A stretch of 64,000 nucleotides of DNA from the NCBI GenBank assembly GCA_950295325.1, contig OX485804.1, positions 18,042,001 to 18,106,000 of the forward strand, in the 5' to 3' direction. The translations under genes and the position numbers were made by a program. Origin of the DNA: Polytrichum commune (taxonomy: Eukaryota > Streptophyta > Polytrichopsida > Polytrichales > Polytrichaceae). Below, piece by piece: positions 12,970 through 24,795 of this stretch. The notes beneath the pieces were generated by a model. That model saw only the letters and a list, made by a program, of their open reading frames with translations. It was not told the origin of the DNA and ran no database searches. Position 1 is the stretch's first letter. The number at the start of each line of letters is the position of its first letter.

Positions 12970-15900
12970 GTGGCAGTGTTCATGAGGAAAAAAGGGCTAT
13001 GTCAGCTGGGCCGTACAACTGTACGGCTGCCACGTGGATGAAGTTGTACGGACAACTGATCGTAGGATCAACGGCAAAAGAAAACATACACTACTTAAAC
13101 CGGCACCTGTAAAAGAGAGCATGTGTTGGGTTCTGAATGCGTGTAGTGTCGACAATGAGAGGTATGGAAATGCCTCAAGAGTGAGAGTCGGAGACGGTTG
13201 TGGGTATGGGCCTTATATAGTAGATGGGAGATTGGTGGTTTTGAAATAGACGGGATCCTCTCTTGTACGGAGAATCAGCAGTTGAGGAGGTGTAGAGAGA
13301 ATGATTGTTTGGCGAGTAGATGTGCTTTCTAGTTGATAGTACATATAATGTACATTCTACACTACCTTCCATTGAATGCGACTGATCTCAAAATTTCGAA
13401 TTTAGTGTACATATATCCTCTCCAATGTGTTCATTGATTGTTGATCGTGGTCTAGTGTGATGAACTCTCAATCCCACTGTAGTCCAATCTCCTATAAACA
13501 TGTGTCATTATGGTATTTGTTCTTTCACAATCACCGAACCACGCACCGACCAGTGGGCCATGGTGGCAGCATGCAATATTTAGTAAATGCCAAAAAATTT
13601 ACCCTAAACCCTTAACCAAAAAAACGGCAAGATGAACCATCATTAATATCCATGGGCCCACTATATAATTGCACTCAAAACAATGTGCCATTGATATATG
13701 AATTTAAGACATTAAAAGGTAGAGTGGAAAAAAAGGCTAACCCCAAACCCCAAACCATCTTGGAGTGTGAAACTAAACATTGTTGTAACTTAATATCATG
13801 TCACACTTGTCTATAGCAAACATGATCCAGTGGGTGACTTGTGGCGAATTCCAAAAATGTGGGGTCAATTGCCATTTCGTAGATGCTTCCATGTTAAGTT
13901 CTTTGTTTGTTAAAATTATGAAAACAATCACTACACTGATTACCCAAATTGGTGAGGGATGGCTAATAGTGTTGTTGGGAAAGTACACTAAATAGGATGT
14001 TGAGTGTTTAATACACTAAATGAGAACAAATACACTCAATATCAATAACCATTAGTGTTAGTAAAGATATGGGAAAAATTGGGATATAATAAGGGATGTG
14101 GTAGTCGGGAAGAAAGCGGTACATTTATGTCCAGCACTAATGGTTAAAGAATTGAAAATTAGTTTTGAGCAAGGTAGGGTGGTGGTAGCAAACCCCAAAT
14201 ATAATCAAACACTAAATATCTTATTTAGTGTAGTGAAGGTGATACTAAAGTTCTTTATGCTAGGGATTTAGTGGCAGCAACAGAGCTAGGAAGCATTGGT
14301 CATCGTGAGTAATATTTATAACATCATTATTCATTTAAAGTATTGGCACTGTTCGTTGACAAGCAATGTGTTTGCATACGAAATGTTTAATCACACTACT
14401 AGCACCTTAGAGAACGCACTAATTTTCTCAAAATGAGCATGTATTTGTGAATTCAAAGATGTATGTGGAGTTTTAGAATGAGTCTTCGTATTATTATAAG
14501 ATAGCTATGTCCAATTTTGGTTCCTTATCTTAATCAAACACCTAGTATATGTCAGTGATATGTGGTTTGATGTGGCTCCAAGAATGGATAATAAAAAGGA
14601 GCTTTATTTTAAGGTATGAGGAGCCAAAAAGCTCGCGATGGGACTAGAGGTACATGTTGTCAAAAAGGCTAATTGCGTGGAGTACTAAAGCACAAGGGCG
14701 TCTACGAGATAGCGGTTGATATCAACTTTATGATCCACTCGGAAAAAGACTTGAGAGTACTATGATCTAAAATAGGGACAACGGTCAAAATCATCATATG
14801 GTCTCCAAAAATGATTAAGAAATGGCTATATCATGACTTGGATAAGGTAACCACTTGTTTCATATCCAACGATAAGTGGGTGCAGAGGTAAAAAATGTCC
14901 ATATAAGAAATGCTTAACTTAGCTCACTTACTTATTGACTTTATTAGTTTTTTCGGTAGCTATGATCTATAATTGACATGATTAAGTATGCCTCCTTGAT
15001 GCCTTTGACCTTGAAATGTGAGTGTATCTAATCCAGTATAACACCACAATGGGCCCACAATATATGTGTGAAATAGTGGAAGAGCAAGATTTAAATGAGA
15101 TGCATGAAAATGGGAAAATGTTTAATGCACAGCCACATTTTAAGAACTAAAAAGAAAAGAGGATGTGGACCCAAGCAATGGGAATCATTACTAACCAACT
15201 AGATGATGGTCTCCATAACATTATTTAGTTGTTATTGAGTGTTCCGTTATAATAATAGTAGGGCTCGGGGCAATCACATCCCCCTTCCATTTCGTTATCG
15301 CGTGCGTTTACCAGGTACGCAACTCCCGTATTATGTGGCCCTGATTATAATCACTTACAATGCGTTTTATTCCAATATTGAGTGATGCAATTTGTTTTAA
15401 TGTAGGAACCCCTTGTGGCCCTTCTAACAGAGGATCCAAAAATGTAATTATATGTATGAAACAAATATGTTTTGAACCATATGATTGCATTGAAAACCTG
15501 ATTATTTGGTTTTTTTGATACATGTACCATAGGTCAAACTACCCAACTTTTTGGAATTTTTGATAAAATTTCAACATTGTGAACGACTTATAATTTTCAT
15601 GGCAGGCAACTAGTCGTGGTTTATAACTCTAATTGGAGGCAACTATTCGGGTGGATTTTTAGAACTATGTGTAGGCAGCTTTTTTCTCATCTCATTTTAT
15701 TTAATTTGGTCTTCAAAAAAATGAGGGGTTGATATAAAACTATTCCCAGTAGGCAATGTTGAGAAGGCATAATTTGAAGCATCACATCCGATTTAATGAA
15801 TTCTTCAAAACCAAGTGCAGCCTCCATGTAACAGGTGAGGCTATATTTACAACGTTACAACATTACACCATGATTATAGAGACATGGATGCATTAATGAT

Positions 15901-17000
15901 CAAAGTTGGTTCAACATTTTCCCATTACCATTTTGTAGATGTGATTTTTCCACTCACAACGTGAACTTTGGCCCAAATATTATGAGTTGCATGGCATGGA
16001 TTTTAAAAGAGACATGTGCCCAACTTGGAGGTCATGTCATCATAATCAAAGTGTTGTAAGGTCAAGGTTTTGTGTGCCAAAAAAAACTATGTGTTACAAC
16101 TTAATGTATTTCAAGTACCTTCTCTTGCATATTTATCATATGTTCTTAAAGAAAATCTGTTTTGTGTGTTTATTATAGTCAAATTTCATGAAACAGTTTG
16201 GCACGCATATGGAAGATTTACTCATCACTAGTAATGCTTCTTATTTGAATGAAATACTCATGTTTTATAAAGATAGGTTGAGATAATTTGAATGAATTGC
16301 TCATGTTTTATAAAGGCAATAATTTGAAGGGTTGCTTGTATTTCATAGGGAAGGGTAACTCTAAATTTTCCCTTTCAAAATGAAGGGTTACCTCAAAAAC
16401 TGCCTTTCATGTATGTATTGAAGTTTTGTTGAAAGTGCACATTACCATGTTTATCATTTAAGTGACGTTGAAAACTATAAAACAAGTAAGACCAAAGAAC
16501 ACACATGGTTAAAAGATAGAACTATTTCATTAATGAAACATGGATGTTTGAGTACAATAAAACGGTAATGACATCTCAACATATTGATATCAATGATAAT
16601 GTCGAGGACAACAAGAAAGCAGTAGTATAAAGATGTAAGAAACTCACAATCTAAATCGCATTTGAAATCTTTTATGAATCATTCATGCACCTCTCCCAAA
16701 TATCTTTAAAATCAAGAGACTCCATAGGAATCTTCGCCATACTCCATTTTGAAGGGTTTAATAAAAATCACCCCTTCTTTTTTGAAGGGTTGCAAAAAAA
16801 ATTTGAAGGGAGTGTGAAGTTCTGGACCCCAAGAAAAGGGTAATAGCCATTCAATTTTTGTCCCTGCTTTATATCATGGTGCTTGCATAATAATTTATCT
16901 ATCACTTAACAGACGAGGAATTGCCAAAGTGCAAGAAAATAAAATTGTAAGACAAGATCCATGTTCAGGGGTCTCTTTTGAGGTATGAAGCCCGCCTTTA
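12970..17000. other. Non-coding interior of the giant element
   Basis: No supportable gene in 4 kb. Visible items: a CACGTG G-box-like hexamer at 13031-13036; a TATA-like TTATATAG at ~13214; recurrent 'acactaaat' motifs at ~13983-14040; a hairpin CACTAAATA/TATTTAGTG at 14210-14230; and repeated 'catgttttataaag' (~16260 and ~16300) and 'gaagggtt' motifs (~16325-16800). The sequence is AT-rich and looks like decayed repeat or spacer. Confidence 0.4.
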
Positions 17001-17424
17001 CATAAATATATATAGGTTTGCCTATGTGCCCCCCCCCCCCGGTCCAAACGTACTCTATCGACACATGTCGATTGGAGCTCCCCTACACGGGCTATTAGTC
17101 GGTATAGAGGGTCATCATGGGTAGGTGAGATGATCTTGGCCGTTTATAATGACGGCTCAATGTAGGCCGTCGATGCGGGCCACTATCCGAGGCCCCCGGG
17201 TGGAGTCCCTTCGGAATCATTGCGCCTTTTCATTTGTGGCCGCACCTCCTCACTCCCCTCCTCCCTCTCTCCCTCACTCCAACTCTCTCCTTCTCTTTTC
17301 CTCGCATTGCCTCACATTTCCTCGCCTCATTGCATTTCCACGCAATCTCCCACTACTCCAGGTTTGGGCGCGGAGGTGCATATCCAGCGGCTTTGGAAAT
17401 CTTCGGCGCGCCTCACAACTTCTG
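17001..17424 (+). promoter_or_regulatory. Likely promoter and non-coding first exon of the ParB-like gene
   Basis: A TATA-like AAATATATATAGG lies at ~17004-17016, followed by a poly-C tract (~17030-17040). A pyrimidine-rich leader (~17235-17330, CTCC/CTCT runs, a plant 5'-UTR style) then ends at a consensus GTGAGT donor (17425). The next good acceptor before the coding ATG is TTTTGCAG at 20144-20151, implying a 2.7-kb leader intron that contains the palindrome arrays. An open frame through this region is proline/serine low-complexity and I do not call it coding. The transcription start is inferred only. Confidence 0.4.
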
Positions 17425-17639
17425 GTGAGTATTCCACCACTACACCAGATTTTGCTTAAAACTTCATGTTTGAATGTTGGTATGGAGCGATTTGATGCAC
17501 ATTCTTTGAGTCATTATCAGTATGTTTGTATGTGCTTTGAATCTGTTGGTCTTGTGCGATTTCTATGAACATCTGAAAATAACTGGTGCATCTCTCAAGT
17601 CAGATTTGTGCTCTCTCCACTTAGAGTATGTGTTTGAGT

Positions 17640-18030
17640 TATCTATTAGGTTTGAATGTGTTGAGTTGTTGAAAGTGCTGAGTTGTTGAAAGTGCTGAGT
17701 TGTTGAGTTGTTGAAAGTGCTGAGTTGTTGAGTTGTTGGGTTGAATGTGTTGAGTTATCTATCAGGGTTGAATGTGTTGAGTTGTTGGGCTGTTGGGTTG
17801 AATGTGTTGAGTTGTGTTGAGTTGTGTTGAGTTGTTGAATGTGTTGAGTTGTTGGGTTGTTGGGTTGAATGTGTTGAGTTGTGTTGAGTTGTTGAATGTG
17901 TTGAGTTATCTATCAGGGTTGAGTTGTTGAGTTGTTGGGTTGAATGTGTTGAGTTATCTATCAGGGTTGAATGTGTTGAGTTGTTGGTTGGGGTGAAGAA
18001 ATTTCAGGGTTGAATGTGTTGGGTTGAATG
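17640..18030. repeat. GTTGAGTTGTTG-type minisatellite in the leader intron
   Basis: Irregular tandem arrangement of short units built from TTGAATGTG, TTGAGTTGTTG and TTATCTATCAGGG, with nested higher-order duplications. The strand is strongly T/G biased. No coding potential. Confidence 0.8.
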
Positions 18031-18543
18031 CTTTAGGTTGCTGAAATATCTTGCTTGAATAAGTAAACATAGTATCTTCAATGTTCTGTTCCTCAACTTC
18101 CTCAAATAATGGTGGATCTAGTTGAATATCAATGTAGCAATTGTAACTGTAGTGGCATTCATCAATGTAAACACTAAACCCTAGAAAATAAACTAAGCAA
18201 ATGTTCTTCTTTTCAATCTCCAGTGACTATATTGTATTTGTTGTTGCCGAACTAGTTCCAAAGTTTGTCTTTCTTCTGCGTTAATTGTTTGTGTGATAAT
18301 CATGCAGTCTCATTGAAAAATCACATCTTATTGCAAGAAATTGAGCCATTGCAGTCTGATAGAGCCATTGACACAATAGTTATGTTTTGGCATGTGCATT
18401 GATATCAATTGCATGAATTCAAAGTCGGTCTTTAATGCTTGATTCAACTCAATGTTACAAAACTCAAAATAGTGTCACAAAATAGTGTGGATAACTTATC
18501 CCTCACACAAACCCTCCCTCAAGCACCAGGATGGGAGGGAAAA

Positions 18544-19150
18544 CTTCCTCTCGGGCGAGAGGAAGATTTCCCTGGGGGTTCGCATTTTCAGAGCCCCCCA
18601 CCCTCACTCTCACACTTGAGGGTGAAAACTTCCTCTCGCTCGAGAGGAAGTTCTCCCCTGGCCTCTCATTTTCAAAAGGCCCTCCACACCCTCACTCTCA
18701 CACTTGAGGAGGGTGAAAACTTCCTCTCGCTCGAGAGGAAGTTCTCCCCTGGCCTCTCATTTTCAAAAGGCCCTCCACACCCTCACTCTCACACTTGAGG
18801 AGGGTGAAAACTTCCTCTTGCTCGAGAGGAAGTTCTCCCTTGGCCTCTCATTTTCAAGAGGCCCTCCACACCCTCACTCACACTTGAGGAGGGTGAAAAC
18901 TTCCTCTCGTTCGAGAGGAAGTTCTCCCCTGGCCTCTCATTTTCAAGAGGCCCTCCACACCCTCACTCACACTTGAGGAGGGTGAAAACTTCCTCTCGCT
19001 CGAGAGGAAGTTCTCCCCTGGCCTCTCATTTTCAAGAGGCCCTCCACACCCTCACTCACACTTGAGGAGGGTGAAAACTTCCTCTCGCTCGAGAGGAAGT
19101 TCTCCCCTGGCCTCTCATTTTTAAGAGGCCCTCCACACCCTCACACACTG
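18544..19150. repeat. Palindrome array: six ~90-bp tandem units, each with two hairpins
   Basis: A single palindrome at 18544-18565 (centre GG) is followed by six tandem units. Their palindromes start at 18629, 18720, 18811, 18900, 18989 and 19078, so unit lengths are 91, 91, 89, 89 and 89 bp. Centres are CT (one unit TT). Each unit also holds a second hairpin, GGCCTCT..AGAGGCC, decayed to AAAGGCC in the first units. Open frames through the array are a by-product of the repeat period. Confidence 0.9.
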
Positions 19151-19786
19151 ACGTCTCCCTAGCCTACAATCCTTTTTCAAATATTCAAAGATGTCAATTC
19201 TTCGAGTCATTTCTCTGTCAATATCGTCATCCTTGCACCAGGCAGAAGCACGTTTCAAATCAAGCTCATTGATGATCACATTACAAAGAACTGGATACTT
19301 GGAACCAAGATGTGTAATTACCGACAATCTTGAGTATGTGCTGTGATGAATGCTTAATAGAGAAGTTTTTGATAGAGCTTGCGACTAAAATTACTTTGGT
19401 ATGCAAACGTCTTCATACATTATTAATCGATTTTGGCGATTTGTGGTTGGAAAATGGCAGGTTCGTTATCTCAGACAGTTTCGTGAGTTGCAACTCCCTT
19501 GCCTTGAATTCAACCCTCTTTGCAAGGTACAAGTTCGACTTCAAGAAAATGATAAAGAAAAAGAATGTCATTGTTATTTACAACTGATATGTGATGTTTG
19601 TTCATCAATCCCTACTCATGGGGAGCGTGGGAACTGGTTTAATGTTTAATTAGTCTATATTATGTTAGTAAATCAAATATGGATGAATGGATGCATGTCT
19701 TTTATTTTGTTTTTGGTTTCCATCAATTTATAATGATGTGGGTTAGGTATTCGATGACAAACCCCTATCAACATGACAGCAGGAAA

Positions 19787-20028
19787 GGGAAAACTTCCTC
19801 TCGAGCGAGAGGAAGTTTTCCCCTGCGCTCACATTTTAAGAGCCCCTCCCAACCCTCACACGCAGACTTGAGGAGAGGGAAAACTTCCTCTCGACCGAGA
19901 GGAAGTTTTCCCTTGCACACTCATCTTATTAGCCCTCTCCTAGCCCTCACTCCCTAGACTTCAATCCACCCCTATCAACATAGAGCAGGAAAGGGAAAAC
20001 TTCCTCTCGACCGAGAGGAAGTTCTCCC
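19787..20028. repeat. Three extended palindromes just before the ParB-like gene
   Basis: Three 36-bp palindromes lie at 19787-19822 (centre AG), 19877-19912 (centre AC) and 19993-20028 (centre AC, one arm mismatch). Each arm extends the common core to GGGAAAACTTCCTCTCG. They end ~130 bp upstream of the coding start, inside the proposed leader intron. Confidence 0.9.
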
Positions 20029-20156
20029 TTGCACACTCATCCGTCACAGTATGTAAACCCTATTTATCAACGTACGCGATAGCCTCAAGGTGCAAGCTCT
20101 CTCAAGCTTGCTTTATTCCACAAATACTAACCATTTCAATTTGTTTTGCAGGTGAC

Positions 20157-23100
20157 ATGGAGAAGGAAGTGCTATGGACAGACCTTGTTGGGACAATGGA
20201 AATAGGGCAGAAGGGTGTCTATTGGGAATTAAAAGACACTCACTTGAGACACTGGTCAATTCAGGTACACAGGAGGGACAAAGAATCTCCGTTAAAACTA
20301 ACCCTCGCATACAGGGTAGGAAAAAATTGGATTCCAAACCTAGGAAACGCAATAACCCTGGCATCGGTCGGCGATCGCGACCAGCTTAATGTAACGGTGC
20401 TCGAAGGACTCGAAGAACGCACTTTGTCCATCGACTGCAAAAGACATAGATTTCACCTGGAGCCATTCACCCAATCAATCGAAATGCTTTCTCATGCGGA
20501 TAAAGAAGAGATGGAGAGAGTGATGGTCTCCGGTGTATCGAAGAAGGAAATTAACTTCCTTCTTGAAGCAATAGGTGATATCAATTCGAGAGAGGCAAAC
20601 GAAATGGAGGCTCTTAGGACGCAAAAGAAGAAACAAGCGGAGACACTTCTGAAATCTAGGACTGATGATGAGGGGAGTAAGAAGAAGAAACAAAAGAAGC
20701 AAAAACCCGGCGATCAAGATGTTGAAGGAACAAGAGAGGTGGCAAAGAAGCCCAAGAAGGCTTCTGGTGAACTCGTTCCCTTGGCAACGCCTACAAACGC
20801 GACGCCAATTATGCAAAGCCATCCCCAAGAGACATCAAGTGCAAGGAAACCTCCGGCCTCAAAGAGAACTACTGATGAGGAGCGGAAGACAAAACCTAAG
20901 AAGGCGAAGGCTGCGGATGCATCGGAAGAAACTCTACTAGTGCTCACCGCAACAGAGAGGGGCAGAGTCATCGCACATGGCGAGGAACCAAGCCTGGAGG
21001 AAGCTGCAGCGGACCGCAAGAAATTTGTCCAATTATTTGGACACTTATATCCTTTCGGTATCGAGAAAGTTTTTCATGTCCACATAAAGAAGATGTTGAG
21101 CGCAAAGTCTTATCAGGTTACTCGCCCATTGGATGATGTCGGAGTAGCTCTCATGAAAAACTACCTTATACAGACCCCACCAGCGTGGCCCAATCACAAT
21201 CTATGTCTCATGCCGAAACTCAATAAGGGTGAGACATGGAGAGAAAGAATGACCTGGGACGATATCAAGGACGACAATTTTGTGATCATCAATGGTCAAC
21301 ACAGCGTGGCTGCTTCGAGGCAGATTATAGGGCACAAGGATACAGATCGAACACTCAAGGATAAATTGAAGATTTGGCCTTGTACGATTGTTTGGACCAA
21401 TGATCCAAACATGACAGTTCGTCTCTCCTATACTCTAAACAACTCTAATTCTTTCAACAAGTTCACTCCTACTTGGACAACACAAATTATGTACTGTCGT
21501 AGGGTGTGGGTGAAACTAGGGAGGCCCTCTAAACAACGGATCAACGCTGTGGGGACAACTATAGACCCCAAAATGAAGGAGGCATGGAGAGTAAGTTTTC
21601 ATACACCCACTTTCATTCCAACTTTTATTTTTGCACTCCCACATGCAGACTCCTCTCCCATCCCTCAATCAGGGATCAAAGGCTTGAGGGAGGTGAGGGA
21701 ACTTCCTCTCGGCCGAGAGGAAGTTCCATCGCCTCCCTCAAGCCCTTGATCCCTGATTGAGGGATGGGAGGATTCATGGAACTTCCTCTCGGCCGAGAGG
21801 AAGTTCCCTCGCCTCTACCCTCCATTCATAGTTACTTCAACTTGTGTTCTAACACTTCTCCATTGCAGAATTTCACGACAAGCATGGAGGCTTCATTTAC
21901 CGCCATTGCTAGAGGGATCACCCACAATGACCTTAATGCTGAGCTGGCACTCATCATGGCAGATGATGAGACCTCAAGGATGTGGAAGAAGGTATTTCAA
22001 GGACACGAGAAAGGGACCCTTATTAACCCGGACAAACCAGGCTCCACCTATTTAGAAGAATATCTGGACACGCAACAGAAACAGCGAGCCCGCCACGACA
22101 AGAAAAAATCGGCAACACCATTCGAGAAGAAGCCGTATGTTTGTAAGCCATTGACCAGGGAAACTTTCAGGGTGATGGCAGGCCTAACACGGCCCGACTA
22201 TCTTCTGTGTGCGAGACGTATCCTCGAGGTGAGGCCTGGCGAAGAGGTTCCTAGAGTCTCTCTCCGTGTCACGATGTCACGACCTTGAAGTCGTGGTGTA
22301 ATTTTAGGAAGTGGAAGAATATTCTTCTGCAAGAGTTGTCAGCACACGACCCAGACGATCTTGGCATTTGGGGAAAGGACTCGGAGGACAATGAATGCCT
22401 TAATAGATCTGTTTGGGACAAATTCAAGAGGGACCATGGCATCACGAAGGCCAAATGGGTGAAGCTTTATCAGGTTGCAGGTGATGGTTGGCTAAATAAG
22501 AAGCGGTTGCCGAACTACAAGAAACTGGACCCTACCCCGGCATGCTTGCGTTTGTTGTAAGAGTGGCTGCAAACACCGGTAGAAGAGAGTCAAGGACAAG
22601 TGATCACTCGATATGTAGATTATAATTCTCTGAAGCGGAAGTTGGTGATCCCTAATCAGGACAAGGTCGACACTGATTGGTTCTCGAAGTTCACCATTAC
22701 AGGGGGCTTCATCGACTTTAGATTCATCCCGGGGTGTGTCGATAAGGCAGTATCATCGTCGGTGGTCGAGTCCTTGGTGAAGTATGTTGCAAACCCGATC
22801 TGGGTCCCGGGCCTCAAAAAAATCCCCGCTTGGATGATTGTGTCCGATTTGCGCAACCACCCCACGGCTGAAGAGTTCATCTCCGCCTTGATTCGCAAGC
22901 ACCCGGGGACGTTTCTGAACGTTCCGTCAGTTTATCTACCTTGTCACGCTGAGGATCAAACCTTCAACAAGGAAATAGATTGGCTAAGGACTACCCCTCT
23001 TTTTTATGTGGACTTCCTCACTTGCCGAAGTATCCTCCCGCGCCACAAGCAGTTTCGATGTCCCATGATAGCGCCTGTAACTCGGCGTTACAATGTGAAC

Positions 23101-24606
23101 CCGAAGGAGTGGTCGGAGCTTTTATACGAAGCGAACAGAGGCGAGTTGCGAATGGAGGTTTACAACTCGTTTCTCAGCAACCTTGGAAACTCGGGAGGAG
23201 TTGTGATAAATCTATTCGGCGGGTTGAAGCCTATTGCTGCCGCATTTGTGAGTACATACAATATCCGCAACCTTGCTTTTATTCGCAGGCTTGTTTATCT
23301 ATTCTGATATTTTTCATGTATGCAGATGAACGAACAGCATGTGTTCTCGTGCATGGACTCTAGCTTCATGCACACGCTTCCCGAGAAGATAGATTACGTT
23401 CGGCGACTTCGGGCTGTGGACTTTCAAGATGACCAAGAAGACCATGAAGTTGTAGGTGACGGAGATGACCACCCTCAACCTCAGCAAGAAGCACCCCCTG
23501 CACTGTTGCTGGAGGATGTTTCGCGAGATCCGTCACCCGGTTTGGACATCGACGCCATGGACGTTGATAGAAACGAATCCGAGGGCGAGTATGAGGAGCC
23601 CGAAGATGACGACAAAGAGGCGCCTAGTGAACATGATACAGAGGAGGCCTCCAGTAGAGGGGAAAGCGCCCATATGGATACGCAATCGGATGAATGCGAA
23701 TCCATTCACACACAATCACCACAACCACAGTCCGCTTCACCTATGCGCGGCAGGGTCTTGGAATTTGAAGAGGACGAGCATGTCACCTCTCTAGCGGAAG
23801 GTGACCCGGCCGAAGACCAGTATCGCGACGAGGATCACGAGGGAGATGCCAATGAAGAGCAAGATGCCGAGTACTCGGACCGTGAGGAGGAGTTTGAGGG
23901 AACGCTCCAGGAGGAGCTCGAGGGGGGCCTTGACGACGCACAAGAAGGGGCTTGCGAGGGAGCACAAGAAGAACGAGAGGTGGCTCAAGGAGAACATGAG
24001 CAGGCTCGTGTTCAAGAGGAGGCCGAAGGTGATGCGGCTGAGCTCACACCTGAAGTGGCAACCACCTCCCGGCCTTCCACGGCGTCAATTGTGTCTGAGA
24101 GCGAAGAAGAACTGCCACCGCCCAGTGCCCCAAAATCCAAGGCCTCCAAGCGAGGCAAGCACAAGGACCGGCATACGAAAAGACATAGTTCTCGGGTTCC
24201 AGAGCCTGTGATAGCGGAGTCTGTATTGGAAGACAAGATTGTGGGGATCTTGAGAAGCACACTGCCGAACATGCTGTCGGGTTTGCTCCAAGAAGCGTTG
24301 GGCCTGGCAAAAAATACCCCCCCTCAGCAAGTGCCGACACCAACACCCACAGTGGATGTTGCAGTCGGTGCAGCCGAGCCCGAAAGGGTGGACGATCAGG
24401 TGGGCGCATCGCTCCCAGTTGGCGTGCAAGCAGTGGATGTCTCCTGCGTGGATGCAGCACCGACAACCATCGACACCTCCGACAAGGCCGAGGTCAGTGT
24501 AAGTATTCGATCCCCGTGAACATTTCAGTATGCAAGTTTTTCTGTTCAAGTGACTAAATCTCCACCTGGATATTTGATCCAGGTCGGTGATGGCGCGGCA
24601 TCTTGA
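20157..24606 (+). CDS. ParB/sulfiredoxin-like domain protein with methyltransferase-like end (in-frame stop)
   Basis: Proposed exons: 20157-21590, 21869-22228, 22312-23247, 23326-24498 and 24583-24606, all phase 0, ~1,300 codons. The start ATG lies 5 bases after a TTTTGCAG acceptor. Residues ~155-252 are Lys-rich (nuclear-type). Residues ~365-435 contain FVIINGQHSVAASRQI, then WPCTIVWTNDP and a LSYTLNNSNSF segment, the order seen in ParB-N/sulfiredoxin-fold proteins (G-x-H box, then PC.I.., then the 'LADN' segment). Residues ~875-935 (VVINLFGGLKPIAAAF, then a MDSS turn) resemble the end of a beta-class DNA methyltransferase, where motif I (DPFxGSG) comes last, but the key residues are changed. 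The next ~390 residues are acidic/Pro-rich, with a Lys-rich patch and a short hydrophobic helix (~1225-1245). A TAA at 22558-22560 interrupts exon 3, so this copy may be a pseudogene. The acceptor at 22311 is unusual. Confidence 0.55.
21655..21807. repeat. 116-bp and 30-bp palindromes inside the first coding intron
   Basis: The 278-bp intron (21591-21868, GTAAGT...TTGCAG) contains a palindrome at 21655-21770 with 58-bp arms and only three mismatched pairs, centred on CTCTCGGCCGAGAG. A second, perfect 30-bp palindrome follows at 21778-21807. Transcribed, the first would fold into an almost uninterrupted hairpin. Confidence 0.9.
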
Positions 24607-24714
24607 AGCTAAAAGTGGACTAGGACGAGTAGAATAAATAGAGTTAGGGGTGTTGATTACCCGGAACTCATCCCTTGTGGGGAGGAGATGCAATATGTTC
24701 GACCATTTATTATA

Positions 24715-24720
24715 AATAAA
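24715..24720 (+). terminator. AATAAA polyadenylation-type signal
   Basis: AATAAA lies 110 bases after the proposed TGA at 24604-24606, in an AT-rich stretch. It supports an end of the ParB-like transcript here, though the phase-0 exons that follow leave open a longer transcript. Confidence 0.3.
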
Positions 24721-24795
24721 GTGGATTCCTTTGTCTAGCACATGTATTTTCTAGTTTGCATTCAATTGTCCTTAATGATGTCTTGCAATTCACAG

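Noticed and set aside
18439-18976. Open frames of 90-119 codons across the palindrome array
   Set aside because: They repeat the same SSRSRGSSPL-type peptide because the DNA unit repeats. Unit-length changes break the frame, and the region fits an intron.
23783-24741. Minus-strand frames opposite the acidic exon (up to 218 codons)
   Set aside because: Antisense shadows of a GC-rich, low-complexity coding exon; no motifs or splice support.
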